A stretch of DNA of 64,000 bases from Chryseobacterium sp. G0162 (GCF_003815715.1 NZ_CP033922.1:4264001-4328000); one strand, 5' to 3'. Positions 6,802 to 16,746 are shown, counted from the first letter of the stretch. Numbers and translations: made by a program. Notes: generated by a model from the letters alone, not told the origin.

Positions 6802-9198
6802 TTATTTAAAGATCTCGTTCTGATAAAGAAGATTATCATCATCATCAAAACTTATGATCAAAACTTTATACTGTTTGGCGCTGTCATTATTGAAAAATTT
6901 AATTCTTGGCGGAACATAATCGCTGTCGAATAAATTAGGATTCCAGTAAAGGGTTTCTCTCGTGTCATTTTCAATTTTTGCATCCTCATCCAGCATTTCA
7001 ACAAGGAACTCCGCTGGCTTATCATATCCTTTGATAACAGATGAGTTATTCTTTGGGGCTTCTTTTCCGGTATTCTTAGTTTTCATATTGCCTCTCATTG
7101 TATAGACAGCTACTGCATCACCTACTAATCCACCGCCCTTAATAATTTTTACCATTGCAATATTGTTGACAGGCATAGTAGCAATCATCGTAGGATCTGT
7201 AAGGATTTCATCTAAGTATAGCTTAGCTTGCTGCCCCCGAATATAAGGTACATTGGCTCCTGAGCTATTTCTTTGAAAGGTTAAACCGGCTGCTCTTCCT
7301 TGTAACCAGTCTAATATATTGGGCATTCCGTCGGTATGCTGATCTTCATTCACAAAATCGAATATGGTAGAGTTCTGAGAACTGAACATTCCTGTGGACA
7401 GTTGTTTGTCTAATTCTTCTTTCGGATCTTTCTTCTTTCCTGTTAATTCTACTTCTTTAATTTCCTGTACCTCGACACCCTCTATTTTTTTAGTGTTTTT
7501 TTGAGTAATAATAGCTCTGGAAATGGTGGGAGGAAGGGTTTTATTTCCGGTATTTTTTACTAGTTTATATTGTGTTGGAGGAAAGTTGCCCGTAAATTCT
7601 GTAGGGTTTACCAATGGCTCTACTGTTACGAATAAATTCTCAGCATTGGATTCTTTCTCATTTCCTGAATTGGCAAATAACGAAACATTCACAGGCTCAT
7701 CATTGCTCAGATTATTTAAATAAACATATCCGCTTTGATCGGTCTGAAACGGGCTGATAACAGGTTCACTTTTGCCGGCTTTCAATAATAAAACCACACT
7801 GGAATTGATTATCAAAGCGTTATTTTTAACAGGTTTCACCCTGTAAGAAAGAAATTTTGGAGATTTGGTCTTTATAGTGGGTACAGATCCGCTAAGTACA
7901 GAATTCCAGTCAAACCTTTTCCAGTTTTCAGAAATAAGCAGCGCATCCAATGCTTCACTATTGGCCGTTTTAGAAAAATATTGGGCCGGGCTGTCTATTT
8001 TTGTAGTAAAATCTCCCGTTAGCCAGAGGCTGCTCAGCAAGTTTTCTTCTTCGGGCTTATTGCTGCCATCATTTTCACTTACCAAAACCGTATAATGTTT
8101 AAAATAGGACTCCGGGGAAAGGTCAATGCTGTTGAAAGATCTTGGCGTTTGTTTTATACTCTGACCTATAATTTCAGCTTTCTCAAGTTTTAGATCATTG
8201 GGCCTTATAAAGCAAAGTCTTTGTGCTACCAGATTGTCTTGGTCATCAAAGATGGCTAACTGTAAAACTCCATTCGCTCCATTGCTTATTTTGATAGGAA
8301 TAAGACTGGAAGCTTCATTGGTTAACTGTTTAATATTGGCCCTGTAAGCAAGATGGTTATTAATGGTTCCTACAATTTTATAATTTTGGAGCTGTTGTTT
8401 TAAGTTAACCCCTTTTAACGTGTATTTAATTCCATCTTTAGCACTGTTAACTTCTAAATGGAGACCACTATCTGCTACTTGTGGCAGGTCTATTGTTTTG
8501 CTTTTTCCTGTATTATCCTGAATGATCGCCTGGTATTTTTTTCCTGAAGCAGGCGTTATGGTAAAAGAGGCTACATTTTTATCAAAAGACTTAAAAGTAG
8601 TTAGAGGAACATTGGGATTTTGTGCATCAATTACTTTTCCGGTCCAGTTTTCTGGTAAAGAAGTACCGCTTGATAATCTTACAGCAAATTTTGTAGAAGT
8701 ACCATTAACGAAGGTTCCGCCTTCCGGAAAAGCTTTTGCAGACCAATCAGAACTTTTAGAAATGATCAGTGATTCTGGGGAGTTTGGATTGTAAACCGGA
8801 ATGGTTTTCACAATCTGAAAGTCTTCGTTAAAGTTGGTCATGTAAGGCGTATAAGCTCTCACAAAATAAACCTGCTCAGGAAGATCTTCTTTCAGTTGAA
8901 AATCTCCGCTGCCTTCTCCATTGGTAAGCAATACGGTCTTCCAGGCTATTAATTTTTTATCAGAACTGTACAGTTCTACAAAGAGGGTCGTAGAGAGTGC
9001 AGAGCGGTTATACCCATCAAATACAAAGCTCTTAAACCAGATTTTATCCCCAGCTGCATATTGTGATTTATCTGTAAGGACATATACTTTTTCCTGTTCG
9101 TAATTATTCTCAAGATTTGTAATTGCTTTTTCCAATTTGGTTTGGGCCACTATGGGCTGTACCATAGAAAGAAGCAATACACCGAATATATTTTTCAT
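6802..9198 (-). CDS. Large secreted protein with MG2-like N-terminus and TonB-plug-like C-terminal domain
   Basis: The protein has 798 residues with a clear signal peptide (MKNIFGVLLLSMVQPIVAQ). Residues about 30-140 (VYVLTDKSQYAAGDKIWFKSFVF, then FVRAYTPYM) match the MG2-type beta domain seen in many Bacteroidota envelope proteins. Middle domains are beta-rich. Residues about 620-710 (NILDWLQGRAAGLTF...PYIRG...KLYLDEI...IAMVKIIKGGG) resemble the plug of TonB-dependent receptors, here without a barrel. Such proteins are thought to act at the outer membrane, but their role is not established. The last 25 codons and the terminator are duplicated as a relic at 4805-4935. It appears monocistronic. 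Confidence 0.82.
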   Translation of the reverse strand: MKNIFGVLLLSMVQPIVAQTKLEKAITNLENNYEQEKVYVLTDKSQYAAGDKIWFKSFVFDGYNRSALSTTLFVELYSSDKKLIAWKTVLLTNGEGSGDFQLKEDLPEQVYFVRAYTPYMTNFNEDFQIVKTIPVYNPNSPESLIISKSSDWSAKAFPEGGTFVNGTSTKFAVRLSSGTSLPENWTGKVIDAQNPNVPLTTFKSFDKNVASFTITPASGKKYQAIIQDNTGKSKTIDLPQVADSGLHLEVNSAKDGIKYTLKGVNLKQQLQNYKIVGTINNHLAYRANIKQLTNEASSLIPIKISNGANGVLQLAIFDDQDNLVAQRLCFIRPNDLKLEKAEIIGQSIKQTPRSFNSIDLSPESYFKHYTVLVSENDGSNKPEEENLLSSLWLTGDFTTKIDSPAQYFSKTANSEALDALLISENWKRFDWNSVLSGSVPTIKTKSPKFLSYRVKPVKNNALIINSSVVLLLKAGKSEPVISPFQTDQSGYVYLNNLSNDEPVNVSLFANSGNEKESNAENLFVTVEPLVNPTEFTGNFPPTQYKLVKNTGNKTLPPTISRAIITQKNTKKIEGVEVQEIKEVELTGKKKDPKEELDKQLSTGMFSSQNSTIFDFVNEDQHTDGMPNILDWLQGRAAGLTFQRNSSGANVPYIRGQQAKLYLDEILTDPTMIATMPVNNIAMVKIIKGGGLVGDAVAVYTMRGNMKTKNTGKEAPKNNSSVIKGYDKPAEFLVEMLDEDAKIENDTRETLYWNPNLFDSDYVPPRIKFFNNDSAKQYKVLIISFDDDDNLLYQNEIFK

Positions 9199-9410
9199 AG
9201 AAATCTTAGCGCATTTTAATTCAGTGCTAATTTAATCATTTAAAGACTTCAAAAATGGATATTGATCCTCTTATTTTAAAAGAAATACAGCAGATTGGTA
9301 ATATTTCTTCGAATATGATTTTTTAAAAGAGTATTTGAAAACGATATCTTACAAAATGACTTCATTGGATCGAGGTTTGACTTTCTCCAATTTCACTAAA
9401 GCATACCGGA

Positions 9411-9995
9411 TTATCTGAACTGCGCAGGTCTTTGTTGTTTTGCTGCCTGTTCTACCAGTTCCTTAATACGTTTTTGACGGGTTTCCGGCCTTTTGGCAAA
9501 TGTAACCCAGTGCAATATCATTTTTTTTAAGGTTTTACTCATCGCTAAAAAATAATCTTTTGAACCGGCATGTGCTGTAAAGGCGTTTTCCAGATCATTG
9601 GGGATGATAAGCTCTTCAACACTGTCCAGAATAGTCCACGAGCCGTTTTCTTTAGCCACTTTAATACTTTCAAGCCCGGCTGGCTGCATTACACCTGTAT
9701 CTATAAGCCTCTGAACCTTTTCTTTATTGATTTTGGACCAGTTACTTTTGGTTTTGCGTTGGGTGTACAATTGCATAAATGAATTGGAATCTACAGTCTT
9801 TCTAGTACTGTCGATCCAGCCAAAACAAATGGCTTCATCCACTAATTCGCTCCAGCTAACTGTGGGAAGTCCGGATTTTTTATTGTTGCAAATAATCCAT
9901 ATCCTTTGGCTTGAACGATGGTTTTGCATAAGCCAGTCACGCCATTCCTGTTTGGTGTTGATAGCGATACTCTTTTTTTCTAACCCTGTTTCCAT
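9411..9995 (-). CDS. YdeI/OmpD-associated family protein
   Basis: The protein has 194 residues. The N-terminal half carries the family signature: KQEWRDWLMQNH, WIICNNKKSGLPTVSWSELVDEAICFGWIDS, then RKTKSNWSKINKEKVQRLI. The C-terminal part has ILHWVTFAKRPETRQKRI, as in the bacteriocin-protection / YdeI-like domain. No signal peptide is present, so it is cytoplasmic. The family is linked to stress and antimicrobial tolerance in some bacteria, but the biochemical role is unknown. It is monocistronic as far as I can see. Confidence 0.88.
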   Translation of the reverse strand: METGLEKKSIAINTKQEWRDWLMQNHRSSQRIWIICNNKKSGLPTVSWSELVDEAICFGWIDSTRKTVDSNSFMQLYTQRKTKSNWSKINKEKVQRLIDTGVMQPAGLESIKVAKENGSWTILDSVEELIIPNDLENAFTAHAGSKDYFLAMSKTLKKMILHWVTFAKRPETRQKRIKELVEQAAKQQRPAQFR

Positions 9996-10125
9996 TGTAT
10001 TTTTATTTTGCTTTTGTTTTTGATTGATTCAGTTATCTATGGCCTATAATCCTGTATGACAGAGAAATTTCACATAGAATGAAGTTGTTGATTGAATACA
10101 ACAAAATTAGCAGTATCATTGACAG

Positions 10126-10650
10126 CTATGTGTCAGGAGTGGATAAAATTCCATTGAGTACCTGATCTCTGCGATCAGATAATGGACCATTGACTCTAAT
10201 TACTTTTATTCTAAAATCATTAATCCAATCATAGAGTAAATCATTGACCTGGTTTCTGAGTTTTGGAAGCTCAATCTGGTGTACAGGGATCACATCCGGT
10301 TCTTCAATGGGAACCAATACAAAAAGGTCAATTTCATCAATTATTGCCTGAGCCTTTTCAAAGAGAGATTGAATATTTCTACGAGGATCAAGAACATGAA
10401 GATAGGCTAAGAGATCAATAACACATCTGTCAAATATCACATTGTCTCCACTTTGCAGAATCAGTTTTACTGAATAATTAAATTGTTCAACGAAGTCTTC
10501 GGCATCAGGAATTTCTGAGAATTCATAACCACATAATTCCATTTGGTAATAAGGCTCTGTCTCAAGGGTATAACCTGACAGATGTTCCAGAAGCTCTTCC
10601 GCCAAAGTGGTTTTGCCAACATTGTGAGCCCCGAATATCGCAATTCTCAT
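10126..10650 (-). CDS. P-loop ATPase / kinase-like protein (AAA_28 type)
   Basis: The protein has 174 residues. The Walker A motif GAHNVGKT is at 7-14. A DxD-like segment FDRCVIDLLAYLHV near residue 95 and a short C-terminal region give the layout of small NadR-kinase-like AAA_28 ATPases. It probably phosphorylates or binds a small nucleotide-type substrate in the cytoplasm, but the sequence does not identify it. It is not cotranscribed with phzF: a terminator lies between them at 10744. Confidence 0.78.
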   Translation of the reverse strand: MRIAIFGAHNVGKTTLAEELLEHLSGYTLETEPYYQMELCGYEFSEIPDAEDFVEQFNYSVKLILQSGDNVIFDRCVIDLLAYLHVLDPRRNIQSLFEKAQAIIDEIDLFVLVPIEEPDVIPVHQIELPKLRNQVNDLLYDWINDFRIKVIRVNGPLSDRRDQVLNGILSTPDT

Positions 10651-10743
10651 ATTTCACTTAATTTTATGATTAGCTTTTCCTTTGTGATCTCATTAATGGA
10701 AACATTACACCTTTCTTTAAAGATATTAAAAATGATTTAGAAA

Positions 10744-10778
10744 ATAAAAGCACCAATTTAAATTCATTAGTGCTTTTT
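10744..10778 (-). terminator. Terminator downstream of phzF-like gene
   Basis: AAAAGCACCAAT and ATTAGTGCTTTTTT form a hairpin with flanking A and T runs, 35-69 bases after the stop of the PhzF-like gene on the minus strand. Confidence 0.8.
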
Positions 10779-10812
10779 TGCTGATGAGGGCTTTATCTCT
10801 ATTAAAATAGCA

Positions 10813-11601
10813 TTATTCTATCCACAGATTTCCCATAGAATAGGTTCTGGCTTTACCTGCCACAATCACTCTTTCGCCTTTGTTTTCGCAATAGAGCTGG
10901 CCTCCTCTTTCTGAAAGTTGACGGGCGAAAAGTTGATCTTTTCCTAACCTTGATGACCAAAATGGGATCAGTGAACAGTGTGCAGAACCGGTAACAGGAT
11001 CTTCAAGAATAGACGACTGTGGCGTAAAATATCTTGAAACAAAATCACTGTCTGTACCCGCAGCAGTCACAACAACGCCTCCCGGATCGAGATTAATAAG
11101 ATCCAAAATAGATCTTTCAACGATAATTTTTTTGATATCTTCCTCAGATTCATATACCAAAACATAGTCTCTTGATTTGAAAACTTCTGTAGGTTGTATA
11201 TTGAGAGACTTTACTATAGTATCCGGAAGAGTAGAGGGTTCAGGCATTCTTGACGGGAAATCCATATAATAGAATCCATCTTTTACATCTACTGTTAATT
11301 CACCACTTTTAGTTTCAAAAACGATTCTGTTGTTTGGATAATTTAAAATGGAAGCTAAGCAATGAGCAGTGGCAAGGGTAGCATGTCCACATAAATCCAT
11401 TTCTATTTCAGGAGTAAACCATCTTAGGTGAATGGTGTCACCATTATCAATGAAGAAAGCAGTTTCTGCTACAGCATTTTCACGGGCTATTTTTAAAAGA
11501 ACTTCATTAGGCAGCCAATTTTTCAATGGGACAACACACGCAGGATTTCCATGGAAAATTTCTTCTGTAAACGCATCTATTTGATATAATTCTAACTTCA
11601 T
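10813..11601 (-). CDS. PhzF family isomerase/epimerase
   Basis: The protein has 262 residues, the full length of the family, a diaminopimelate-epimerase-like two-lobed fold. Visible motifs are FHGNPACVVPL (residues 16-26), the catalytic glutamate E46 in RENAVAETAFF, MDLCGHATLATAH (68-80), and EDPVTGSAHCSLIPFW near 190-205. Most PhzF proteins outside phenazine clusters have unknown substrates, and no phenazine genes are nearby, so phenazine synthesis should not be assumed. The last codons (ERVIVAGKARTYSMG) are duplicated in the relic at 16335-16690. Confidence 0.9.
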   Translation of the reverse strand: MKLELYQIDAFTEEIFHGNPACVVPLKNWLPNEVLLKIARENAVAETAFFIDNGDTIHLRWFTPEIEMDLCGHATLATAHCLASILNYPNNRIVFETKSGELTVDVKDGFYYMDFPSRMPEPSTLPDTIVKSLNIQPTEVFKSRDYVLVYESEEDIKKIIVERSILDLINLDPGGVVVTAAGTDSDFVSRYFTPQSSILEDPVTGSAHCSLIPFWSSRLGKDQLFARQLSERGGQLYCENKGERVIVAGKARTYSMGNLWIE

Positions 11602-11666
11602 GATTGAGAAAATTTAGGTTTGTAATATGGAGTCTTATAATAATATTTGTTGGATGTTGAGCTTTA

Positions 11667-12179
11667 CTATTGTTTTTGCTTTTTAAACACAGTGAAGCCA
11701 TCTGAAGATTCTTCTTTTTCTGTTGTTTTTAAAGAGAAAAGAGGGTGTTTATTCAGTAATTTTAGGGTAGGCGATTCAAATTTCCAGTTCATACTTTTAT
11801 CCAGAAAATAAAAAATACGACCATCATTGATTTTAATTTCAAAAAAATAATTTGGAAATTTATTCAAAGTATTTCTTACAGGCATATAGGTGATTTCTTC
11901 TATTTGCTCAGCAGAATAATGATGTTCATTGATGATAAAGCTGCTATCAGTAAGAAAGACATTCGCTGGAGGAAGATTTTTTTCGAGCATCCGATATTCT
12001 GATAAACAGACAAGTGGGAAAAAAGTGAAACAGAGAATGGTAGGAAAAATTAAGGTAATGGGATCTTCTTCTTGTGTACTTAAAAAATAACATACTATTG
12101 TTACGACATGAACAAGAATAATAATTGTTCCATACCTGTAAAAGAAGAACTCGAAATAACTGGGGTTTAATTTTTTCAC
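11667..12179 (-). CDS. Small membrane protein, possibly YcxB-like
   Basis: The frame is open from a TTG at 12245, but I prefer the GTG at 12179, which gives MKKLNPSYFEFFFYRYG and a 170-residue protein; no ATG is available before the domain. Two hydrophobic segments (about residues 16-36 and 45-62) are followed by a soluble domain: VFLTDSSFIINEH, EEITYMPVRN, YFFEIKINDGRIFYFLDK, PTLKLLNKHPLFSL. That strand pattern is reminiscent of YcxB-like or PH-like bacterial domains. A decayed copy of the second half lies at 16335-16690, fused to the end of phzF. Function unknown. Confidence 0.65.
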   Translation of the reverse strand: MKKLNPSYFEFFFYRYGTIIILVHVVTIVCYFLSTQEEDPITLIFPTILCFTFFPLVCLSEYRMLEKNLPPANVFLTDSSFIINEHHYSAEQIEEITYMPVRNTLNKFPNYFFEIKINDGRIFYFLDKSMNWKFESPTLKLLNKHPLFSLKTTEKEESSDGFTVFKKQKQ

Positions 12180-12385
12180 GAATAATAGTGTTTGGTTTTC
12201 CCTGCCATACAGGCAGAAAATGTATTTTGTTGTATAAAAATACAAAAGTTTATATTAATATTTATACCGATGCTTTTCAGTATTGTAAATCGTTTAAGCT
12301 CTTTTGTATATTATTTTGAAAGAATGATGGGAAACTGCTTTGAAAGGGTATGAATTCTTTCTAATGATCGGTTTATACACAAAAT

Positions 12386-12420
12386 ATCGCCACTTGTTTA
12401 AAGTGGCGATATCTTATTTT
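12386..12420. terminator. Terminator of the pentose-phosphate operon
   Basis: ATCGCCACTT (12386-12395) and AAGTGGCGAT (12401-12410) form a perfect ten-pair stem with a five-base loop. T-rich flanks lie on both strands. It sits 61 bases beyond the stop of the 6-phosphogluconolactonase gene on the minus strand. A diverged copy lies at 16652-16672. Confidence 0.9.
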
Positions 12421-12470
12421 TTTAACGAAGACAGTATTGCCTTAATCCGTTTAATGAAAAAAATACAATA

Positions 12471-13181
12471 TTAGGCTCCTGCCTCTTCGTCGGTAAAAAT
12501 CTGAACCCCGTCTTTCTTTTTAATTAACTGAAGCGGGTATAATTTCGGATTGTATTCTCCATTTAAAACTTCGTTCAGAGCATGCTTTTTAGAGGTACCG
12601 AATGTAACAATCAAAATGTTGTTGGCTTTATTGATAATAGGTTCTGTCAGAGTAATCCTGAACATTTCCTGAGGTTTCAAATAATAAGCTGCAACCCATT
12701 TTTCTTTTTCATCCAGTACTGCTTCTCCCGGAAATAAGGAAGCGGTATGACCATCATCACCCATTCCTAAAAGGATAAAATCGAAAACACCTTCTTCACC
12801 TAATACATTTCTGATTTGCGCTTCATATTCTTTAGCATAATCTTCAGGATCAATTCCGCCCTTATACATAGGGAAAATCTGATCTTTATTGACAGGAACT
12901 TTATTTAAAAGTGTTTCCAGAGTCATTTTAAAATTACTCTTTTCATCATCAAGAGCAACCCATCTTTCATCTACCCAGAAAAAATAAACTTTGTTCCAAT
13001 CTATTTTATCTGCATATTCTGAAGTCGCCAATAAGCTGAAAATGGCTTTCGGAGAAGAACCACCGCTTATCGCTACTACAAATTTTCCGTTTTTTTGAAT
13101 AGATTGTTCGGAAAGGTCAACGAAAGTATCTGCTGCTTTTTTATATAAAGTATCGAGCGTATTAAATATTGTAATATCCAT
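12471..13181 (-). CDS. pgl: 6-phosphogluconolactonase
   Basis: This enzyme hydrolyses 6-phosphogluconolactone to 6-phosphogluconate, the second step of the oxidative pentose phosphate pathway. The 236 residues match the NagB/DevB-type lactonase: SGGSSP at 39-44, DERWV at 71-75 and GMGDDGHTASLFPG at 139-152. It is the last gene of the minus-strand operon gnd-zwf-pgl, 21 bases after zwf. A strong terminator follows at 12386-12410. Cytoplasmic. Confidence 0.95.
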   Translation of the reverse strand: MDITIFNTLDTLYKKAADTFVDLSEQSIQKNGKFVVAISGGSSPKAIFSLLATSEYADKIDWNKVYFFWVDERWVALDDEKSNFKMTLETLLNKVPVNKDQIFPMYKGGIDPEDYAKEYEAQIRNVLGEEGVFDFILLGMGDDGHTASLFPGEAVLDEKEKWVAAYYLKPQEMFRITLTEPIINKANNILIVTFGTSKKHALNEVLNGEYNPKLYPLQLIKKKDGVQIFTDEEAGA

Positions 13182-13202
13182 TTTTATTTCTTAATTAAAT
13201 AG

Positions 13203-14684
13203 TTAAACCCACTGATGCCCTTGTCTTTCAACCAAAGCATTGCTGTCATCAGGTCCCCAGCTTCCTGCATCGTAATTTGGGAAAGAAGCATCCTTGGTTG
13301 TTTCCCAGGTTTCCTGAATTGTTTTTACAACATCCCAGGCTTCTTCTACCTGATCAGAACGCATAAATAATGTAAGATCACCTACAAGTGCTTCTAATAA
13401 AAGAGTTTCATAGGCTTCAGGAGTATCAGTCTGGCAGGCAAAATTATCAAAAATCATTTCTACCGGTTTCAATTCTAATGAAAGTCCCGGTTTCTTTGAC
13501 ATAAACTGCAATCTGATATCCATTTGCGGCTGGATATTAATAATCAGTCGATTAGCTGATAAAAGTGATGTGCTTTCTGAAAATGTAGAATGGGGAAGTG
13601 GTTTAAACTGAATGGTAATATAAGAATGCTTTTCTTTCATTTTTTTTCCGGTTCGAACATAGAAAGGAACGTTTTCCCATCTTTCGTTATCCAGATAAAA
13701 CTTAATGGCAGCAAATGTTTCTGTATTGGAATCAGCGGCAATTCCTTCTTCCTGACGATAGCCGTTTACCTTGACTCCATTTACTTTTCCTCTTCCATAC
13801 TGACCCCGAACTGCATAATGATCTACTTTATCTGAAGAAATTCTGCGAATTGATTTTAAAACATCCACTTTACGATCCCTGATTTCACCAGACTCCAATG
13901 AAACCGGTGGCTCCATAGCAACCATACATAGAATTTGTAAAAGATGATTCTGAATCATATCACGTAAAGCACCCGTCTGCTCATAAAAACTGGCTCTTGT
14001 CTCTACTCCTACTTCTTCTGCAACAGTAATCTGGACCGATTCTATATGCCTGTGATTCCATAAAGGCTCGAAAATTGAGTTTCCGAATCTGAAGGCTAAA
14101 ATATTCTGAACGGTTTCTTTCCCTAAATAATGGTCGATACGGTAAATCTGTTCTTCCTGAAAGGTTTGGGAAAGAAGATTATTCAATTCTATAGCAGACT
14201 CTTTATTGTGACCAAAAGGTTTTTCTATAATAATTCGATCTTTTGCAGGATCTGAAGCGATAGAGGTATTTTTAATATGATTTGAAATAACCGACACGAA
14301 ATTTGGAGCGATGGAAAGGTAAAATAGCCTGTTCCCTCTCGTTCCGTATACTTTGTCGAAATTTTCTAATTTATGATACAGTTTTTGGTAAGAATCTTCT
14401 TCATCCAACTGATGCTGAAAATAGCTGATGTGTGCCTGAAAACCAGCCCAATCTTCCTTGGTTACAGTTTTTCTGGAAAAACTCTCCAGATTTTCTTTAA
14501 TATAAGCTCTGAATTTTTCATCCGTATTTTCGGCTCTTCCTAAGGCTAGAATATTAAAGCCTTTGGGCATTCTGCCATCGATATATAAATTATAAAATGC
14601 AGGAAAAAGCTTTCTTTTTGCCAAATCTCCTGTTGCACCAAAAATAACAATGGTTGTTGGATGCAGGATTGTGTTGTCGCTCAT
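13203..14684 (-). CDS. zwf: Glucose-6-phosphate 1-dehydrogenase
   Basis: This enzyme oxidises glucose-6-phosphate to 6-phosphogluconolactone with NADP (possibly NAD). The 493 residues are full length. The dinucleotide motif GATGDLA is at 16-22, EKPFG at 154-158, and the catalytic signature RIDHYLGKE at 182-190 with the essential His and Lys. It sits between gnd (9 bases upstream) and pgl (21 bases downstream), so it is cotranscribed with them and channels the product to the lactonase. Confidence 0.97.
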   Translation of the reverse strand: MSDNTILHPTTIVIFGATGDLAKRKLFPAFYNLYIDGRMPKGFNILALGRAENTDEKFRAYIKENLESFSRKTVTKEDWAGFQAHISYFQHQLDEEDSYQKLYHKLENFDKVYGTRGNRLFYLSIAPNFVSVISNHIKNTSIASDPAKDRIIIEKPFGHNKESAIELNNLLSQTFQEEQIYRIDHYLGKETVQNILAFRFGNSIFEPLWNHRHIESVQITVAEEVGVETRASFYEQTGALRDMIQNHLLQILCMVAMEPPVSLESGEIRDRKVDVLKSIRRISSDKVDHYAVRGQYGRGKVNGVKVNGYRQEEGIAADSNTETFAAIKFYLDNERWENVPFYVRTGKKMKEKHSYITIQFKPLPHSTFSESTSLLSANRLIINIQPQMDIRLQFMSKKPGLSLELKPVEMIFDNFACQTDTPEAYETLLLEALVGDLTLFMRSDQVEEAWDVVKTIQETWETTKDASFPNYDAGSWGPDDSNALVERQGHQWV

Positions 14685-14693
14685 TTTCCGAAT

Positions 14694-16112
14694 TTAGTTA
14701 TTTACGTTTTGCCATGAAGTGTGAAAAACTCCTTCTCTGTCAATTCTTTGGTAAGTGTGCGCCCCAAAATAATCACGCTGAGCCTGAAGCAGATTGATCG
14801 GTAAAGATTCTGTTGTATAGGCTTCGAAATATCCTAAAGCTGTCTGAATTCCTATGCTTGGAATTCCATTTGATGCAGCAAAGGAAGCGACTTTTCTTAA
14901 TGAAGAAATTTTATCTTTTACGATTTCTGAAATCCCTTGATCCAATAGGATATTAGATAAATTCTGATCTTTAGAATAAGCCGAATAGAATTTTTCTAAT
15001 AAAACAGAACGGATAATACATCCACCTCTCCATATTTTAACAACATCTTTTAACGGAATTTCAAACTGATATTCTTCAGAAGCTTTTACCAATAATGCTA
15101 ACCCTTGAGCATAGCTGATTAAAGTAGCCAAATACAAGGCTTCACCCACTTCTTTGATGAACACATCTGTATTTTCCGGAGTTGTTATTTCTCCTTTAGG
15201 ATATAATTGAGAAGCTTTCACTCGCTCATCTTTATAAGCGGATAAAATTCTTGAAGTTACCGCGATATCAATAGTCGGAATAGAAACACCAATTTCCATA
15301 GCCTGCTCAGAAGTCCATTTCCCTGTTCCTTTTGCTCCGGCTTTATCCAGAATCTGGTCAACAAGAAAACCATCTGTTAAATCATCTTTTTGCTGGAAAA
15401 TATCTCTTGTGATTTCAATAAGGAAAGAATTCATTTCACCTTCATTCCATGTTTTGAAAACCTCATAAAGCTGATTGTTGTTTAGATTGGCTCCTTTTCT
15501 CAACAAATCGTAAGCTTCGCTGATCAACTGCATGATGGCATATTCGATACCGTTATGAACCATCTTTACGTAGTTTCCTGCAGAACCTTTGCCCATGTAA
15601 GCGGTACAAGGTTCACCATTAACTTTTGCTGCAATTAATTCCAACATAGGTTTTAACAGGTTGAAAGCTTCCAAATCTCCACCAGGCATAATACTTGGTC
15701 CTCTTCTTGCGCCTTGCTCTCCTCCTGAGACGCCCATTCCCATAAAATGAAGGTTTTTTGAAGCGAGATCAGCAATGCGTCTTTCAGTATCTTTGAAATA
15801 AGAATTTCCCGCATCAATTACAATATCTTTTGGGCTGAGAAGGGGTGTAATGCTTTCCAGGACAGCATCTACAGGCTTTCCAGCGGGAACCATTAAAATA
15901 ATTTTTCTCGGACTATCCAAAACTGATACAAACTCTTCCAAAGAAGCTGTTCCTTTAACTGAAGTTCCCGGAGTTGCTCCTTGATGAAGTTCTCTTACTT
16001 TTTCCTCATCCAAATCGAATCCTGCTGTTGAAAAACCGTTATCAGCAATATTATAAAGCAGGTTTCTTCCCATTACTCCGAGACCGATGACCCCGTAATT
16101 ATACTTTTCCAT
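14694..16112 (-). CDS. gnd: 6-phosphogluconate dehydrogenase, decarboxylating
   Basis: This enzyme converts 6-phosphogluconate to ribulose-5-phosphate, CO2 and NADPH. The 472 residues are full length for the homodimeric long form. The Rossmann motif GLGVMG is at 10-15, the substrate signature VSGGEQGARRGPSIMPGG at 128-145, and the catalytic KMVHNGIEY at 183-191. It is the first gene of the operon. The promoter is probably the TAAATTTG at 16150-16157 (minus strand). Confidence 0.97.
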   Translation of the reverse strand: MEKYNYGVIGLGVMGRNLLYNIADNGFSTAGFDLDEEKVRELHQGATPGTSVKGTASLEEFVSVLDSPRKIILMVPAGKPVDAVLESITPLLSPKDIVIDAGNSYFKDTERRIADLASKNLHFMGMGVSGGEQGARRGPSIMPGGDLEAFNLLKPMLELIAAKVNGEPCTAYMGKGSAGNYVKMVHNGIEYAIMQLISEAYDLLRKGANLNNNQLYEVFKTWNEGEMNSFLIEITRDIFQQKDDLTDGFLVDQILDKAGAKGTGKWTSEQAMEIGVSIPTIDIAVTSRILSAYKDERVKASQLYPKGEITTPENTDVFIKEVGEALYLATLISYAQGLALLVKASEEYQFEIPLKDVVKIWRGGCIIRSVLLEKFYSAYSKDQNLSNILLDQGISEIVKDKISSLRKVASFAASNGIPSIGIQTALGYFEAYTTESLPINLLQAQRDYFGAHTYQRIDREGVFHTSWQNVNN

Positions 16113-16149
16113 TCTTATCTTATTTAAGATTTATTTTATTTTTACAGGT

Positions 16150-16157
16150 CAAATTTA
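16150..16157 (-). promoter_or_regulatory. Probable -7 element of the gnd-zwf-pgl operon
   Basis: On the minus strand this reads TAAATTTG, matching the Bacteroidota TAnnTTTG consensus, 38 bases before the gnd ATG. The -33 region is only a weak T-rich match, so the call rests on one element. Confidence 0.45.
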
Positions 16158-16334
16158 CGGAAATGCATAGCAGTAAAAAAAATATCCGAAATTTTCTTTC
16201 AATCATTACAGTAGTTATCATCAACTGAAAAATGGGCAAACAGTGAAAATCCATTCATATAATAATTTATACCAGCTATTCATATTTACTCTTTTTTGAA
16301 AGAATAATGCGTATAGCTTGCTTACAATAAGATT

Positions 16335-16690
16335 ATTGTATTCATAGACATCCCATAGAATAGGTTCTCGCTTTACCTGCTACAATCACTCTTTCCTTTG
16401 TCTTTAAAGAGAATAAAGGATGTTTGCTTACTAACTTCATGATAGGTGATTCACCTTTCCAGTCCGTATCTTTATTCAGAAAATAAAAAATAGCTCCATC
16501 GTGGGTTTTAATTTCAAAAAAATACGAAGTAGATTTATCCAGAGCATTCCTTACAGGCATATAAAATGTATTCTATTATTTTGAAAGAGTTGTGAAAAAA
16601 AAATATTCGCAAGGGTATGAATTTTCTAATTATCAGTTGAAACAAAAAAATCACCACTTTAAATAAGTGGTGGTCTTTTGTGTTAATAGA
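16335..16690 (-). pseudogene. Chimeric relic: phzF 3' end joined to the membrane-protein gene's 3' half
   Basis: On the minus strand an ORF of 72 codons (16342-16560) reads MPVRNALDKSTSYFFEIKTH..., matching MPVRNTLNKFPNYFFEIKIN of the membrane protein at 11667. It then jumps into ERVIVAGKARTYSMG, the last codons of phzF. Bases after the gene part also match the region upstream of the original up to its hairpin (12307-12410 versus 16572-16672). The copy has lost the phzF body, the phzF-membrane gene junction and the membrane-segment half. One deletion joint lies at ACAGGCA, which occurs at both ends of the missing piece (near 11878 and 12208). It is a direct-orientation relic separated from the original by gnd-zwf-pgl. 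The reading frame is unlikely to be a gene. Confidence 0.88.
16652..16672 (-). terminator. Terminator of the C1q-like protein gene, derived from a relic
   Basis: CACCACTT (16652-16659) pairs with AAGTGGTG (16665-16672); on the minus strand a run of T follows. It is homologous to the hairpin at 12386-12410. A G-C pair in the original has become A-T here, so the stem is conserved by an apparent compensatory change. Confidence 0.8.
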
Positions 16691-16746
16691 ATTTTGCCTG
16701 ATAAAGGTAAGTGGGAAATTTGACCTGTTGTATCTAATTTCAGTGA

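Noticed and set aside
10813..11601. Phenazine biosynthesis locus
   Set aside because: PhzF-like proteins are widespread without phenazine genes, and no other phz gene is present.
16342..16560. A 72-residue functional protein
   Set aside because: It is a fusion of the ends of two other genes and has lost all upstream parts.
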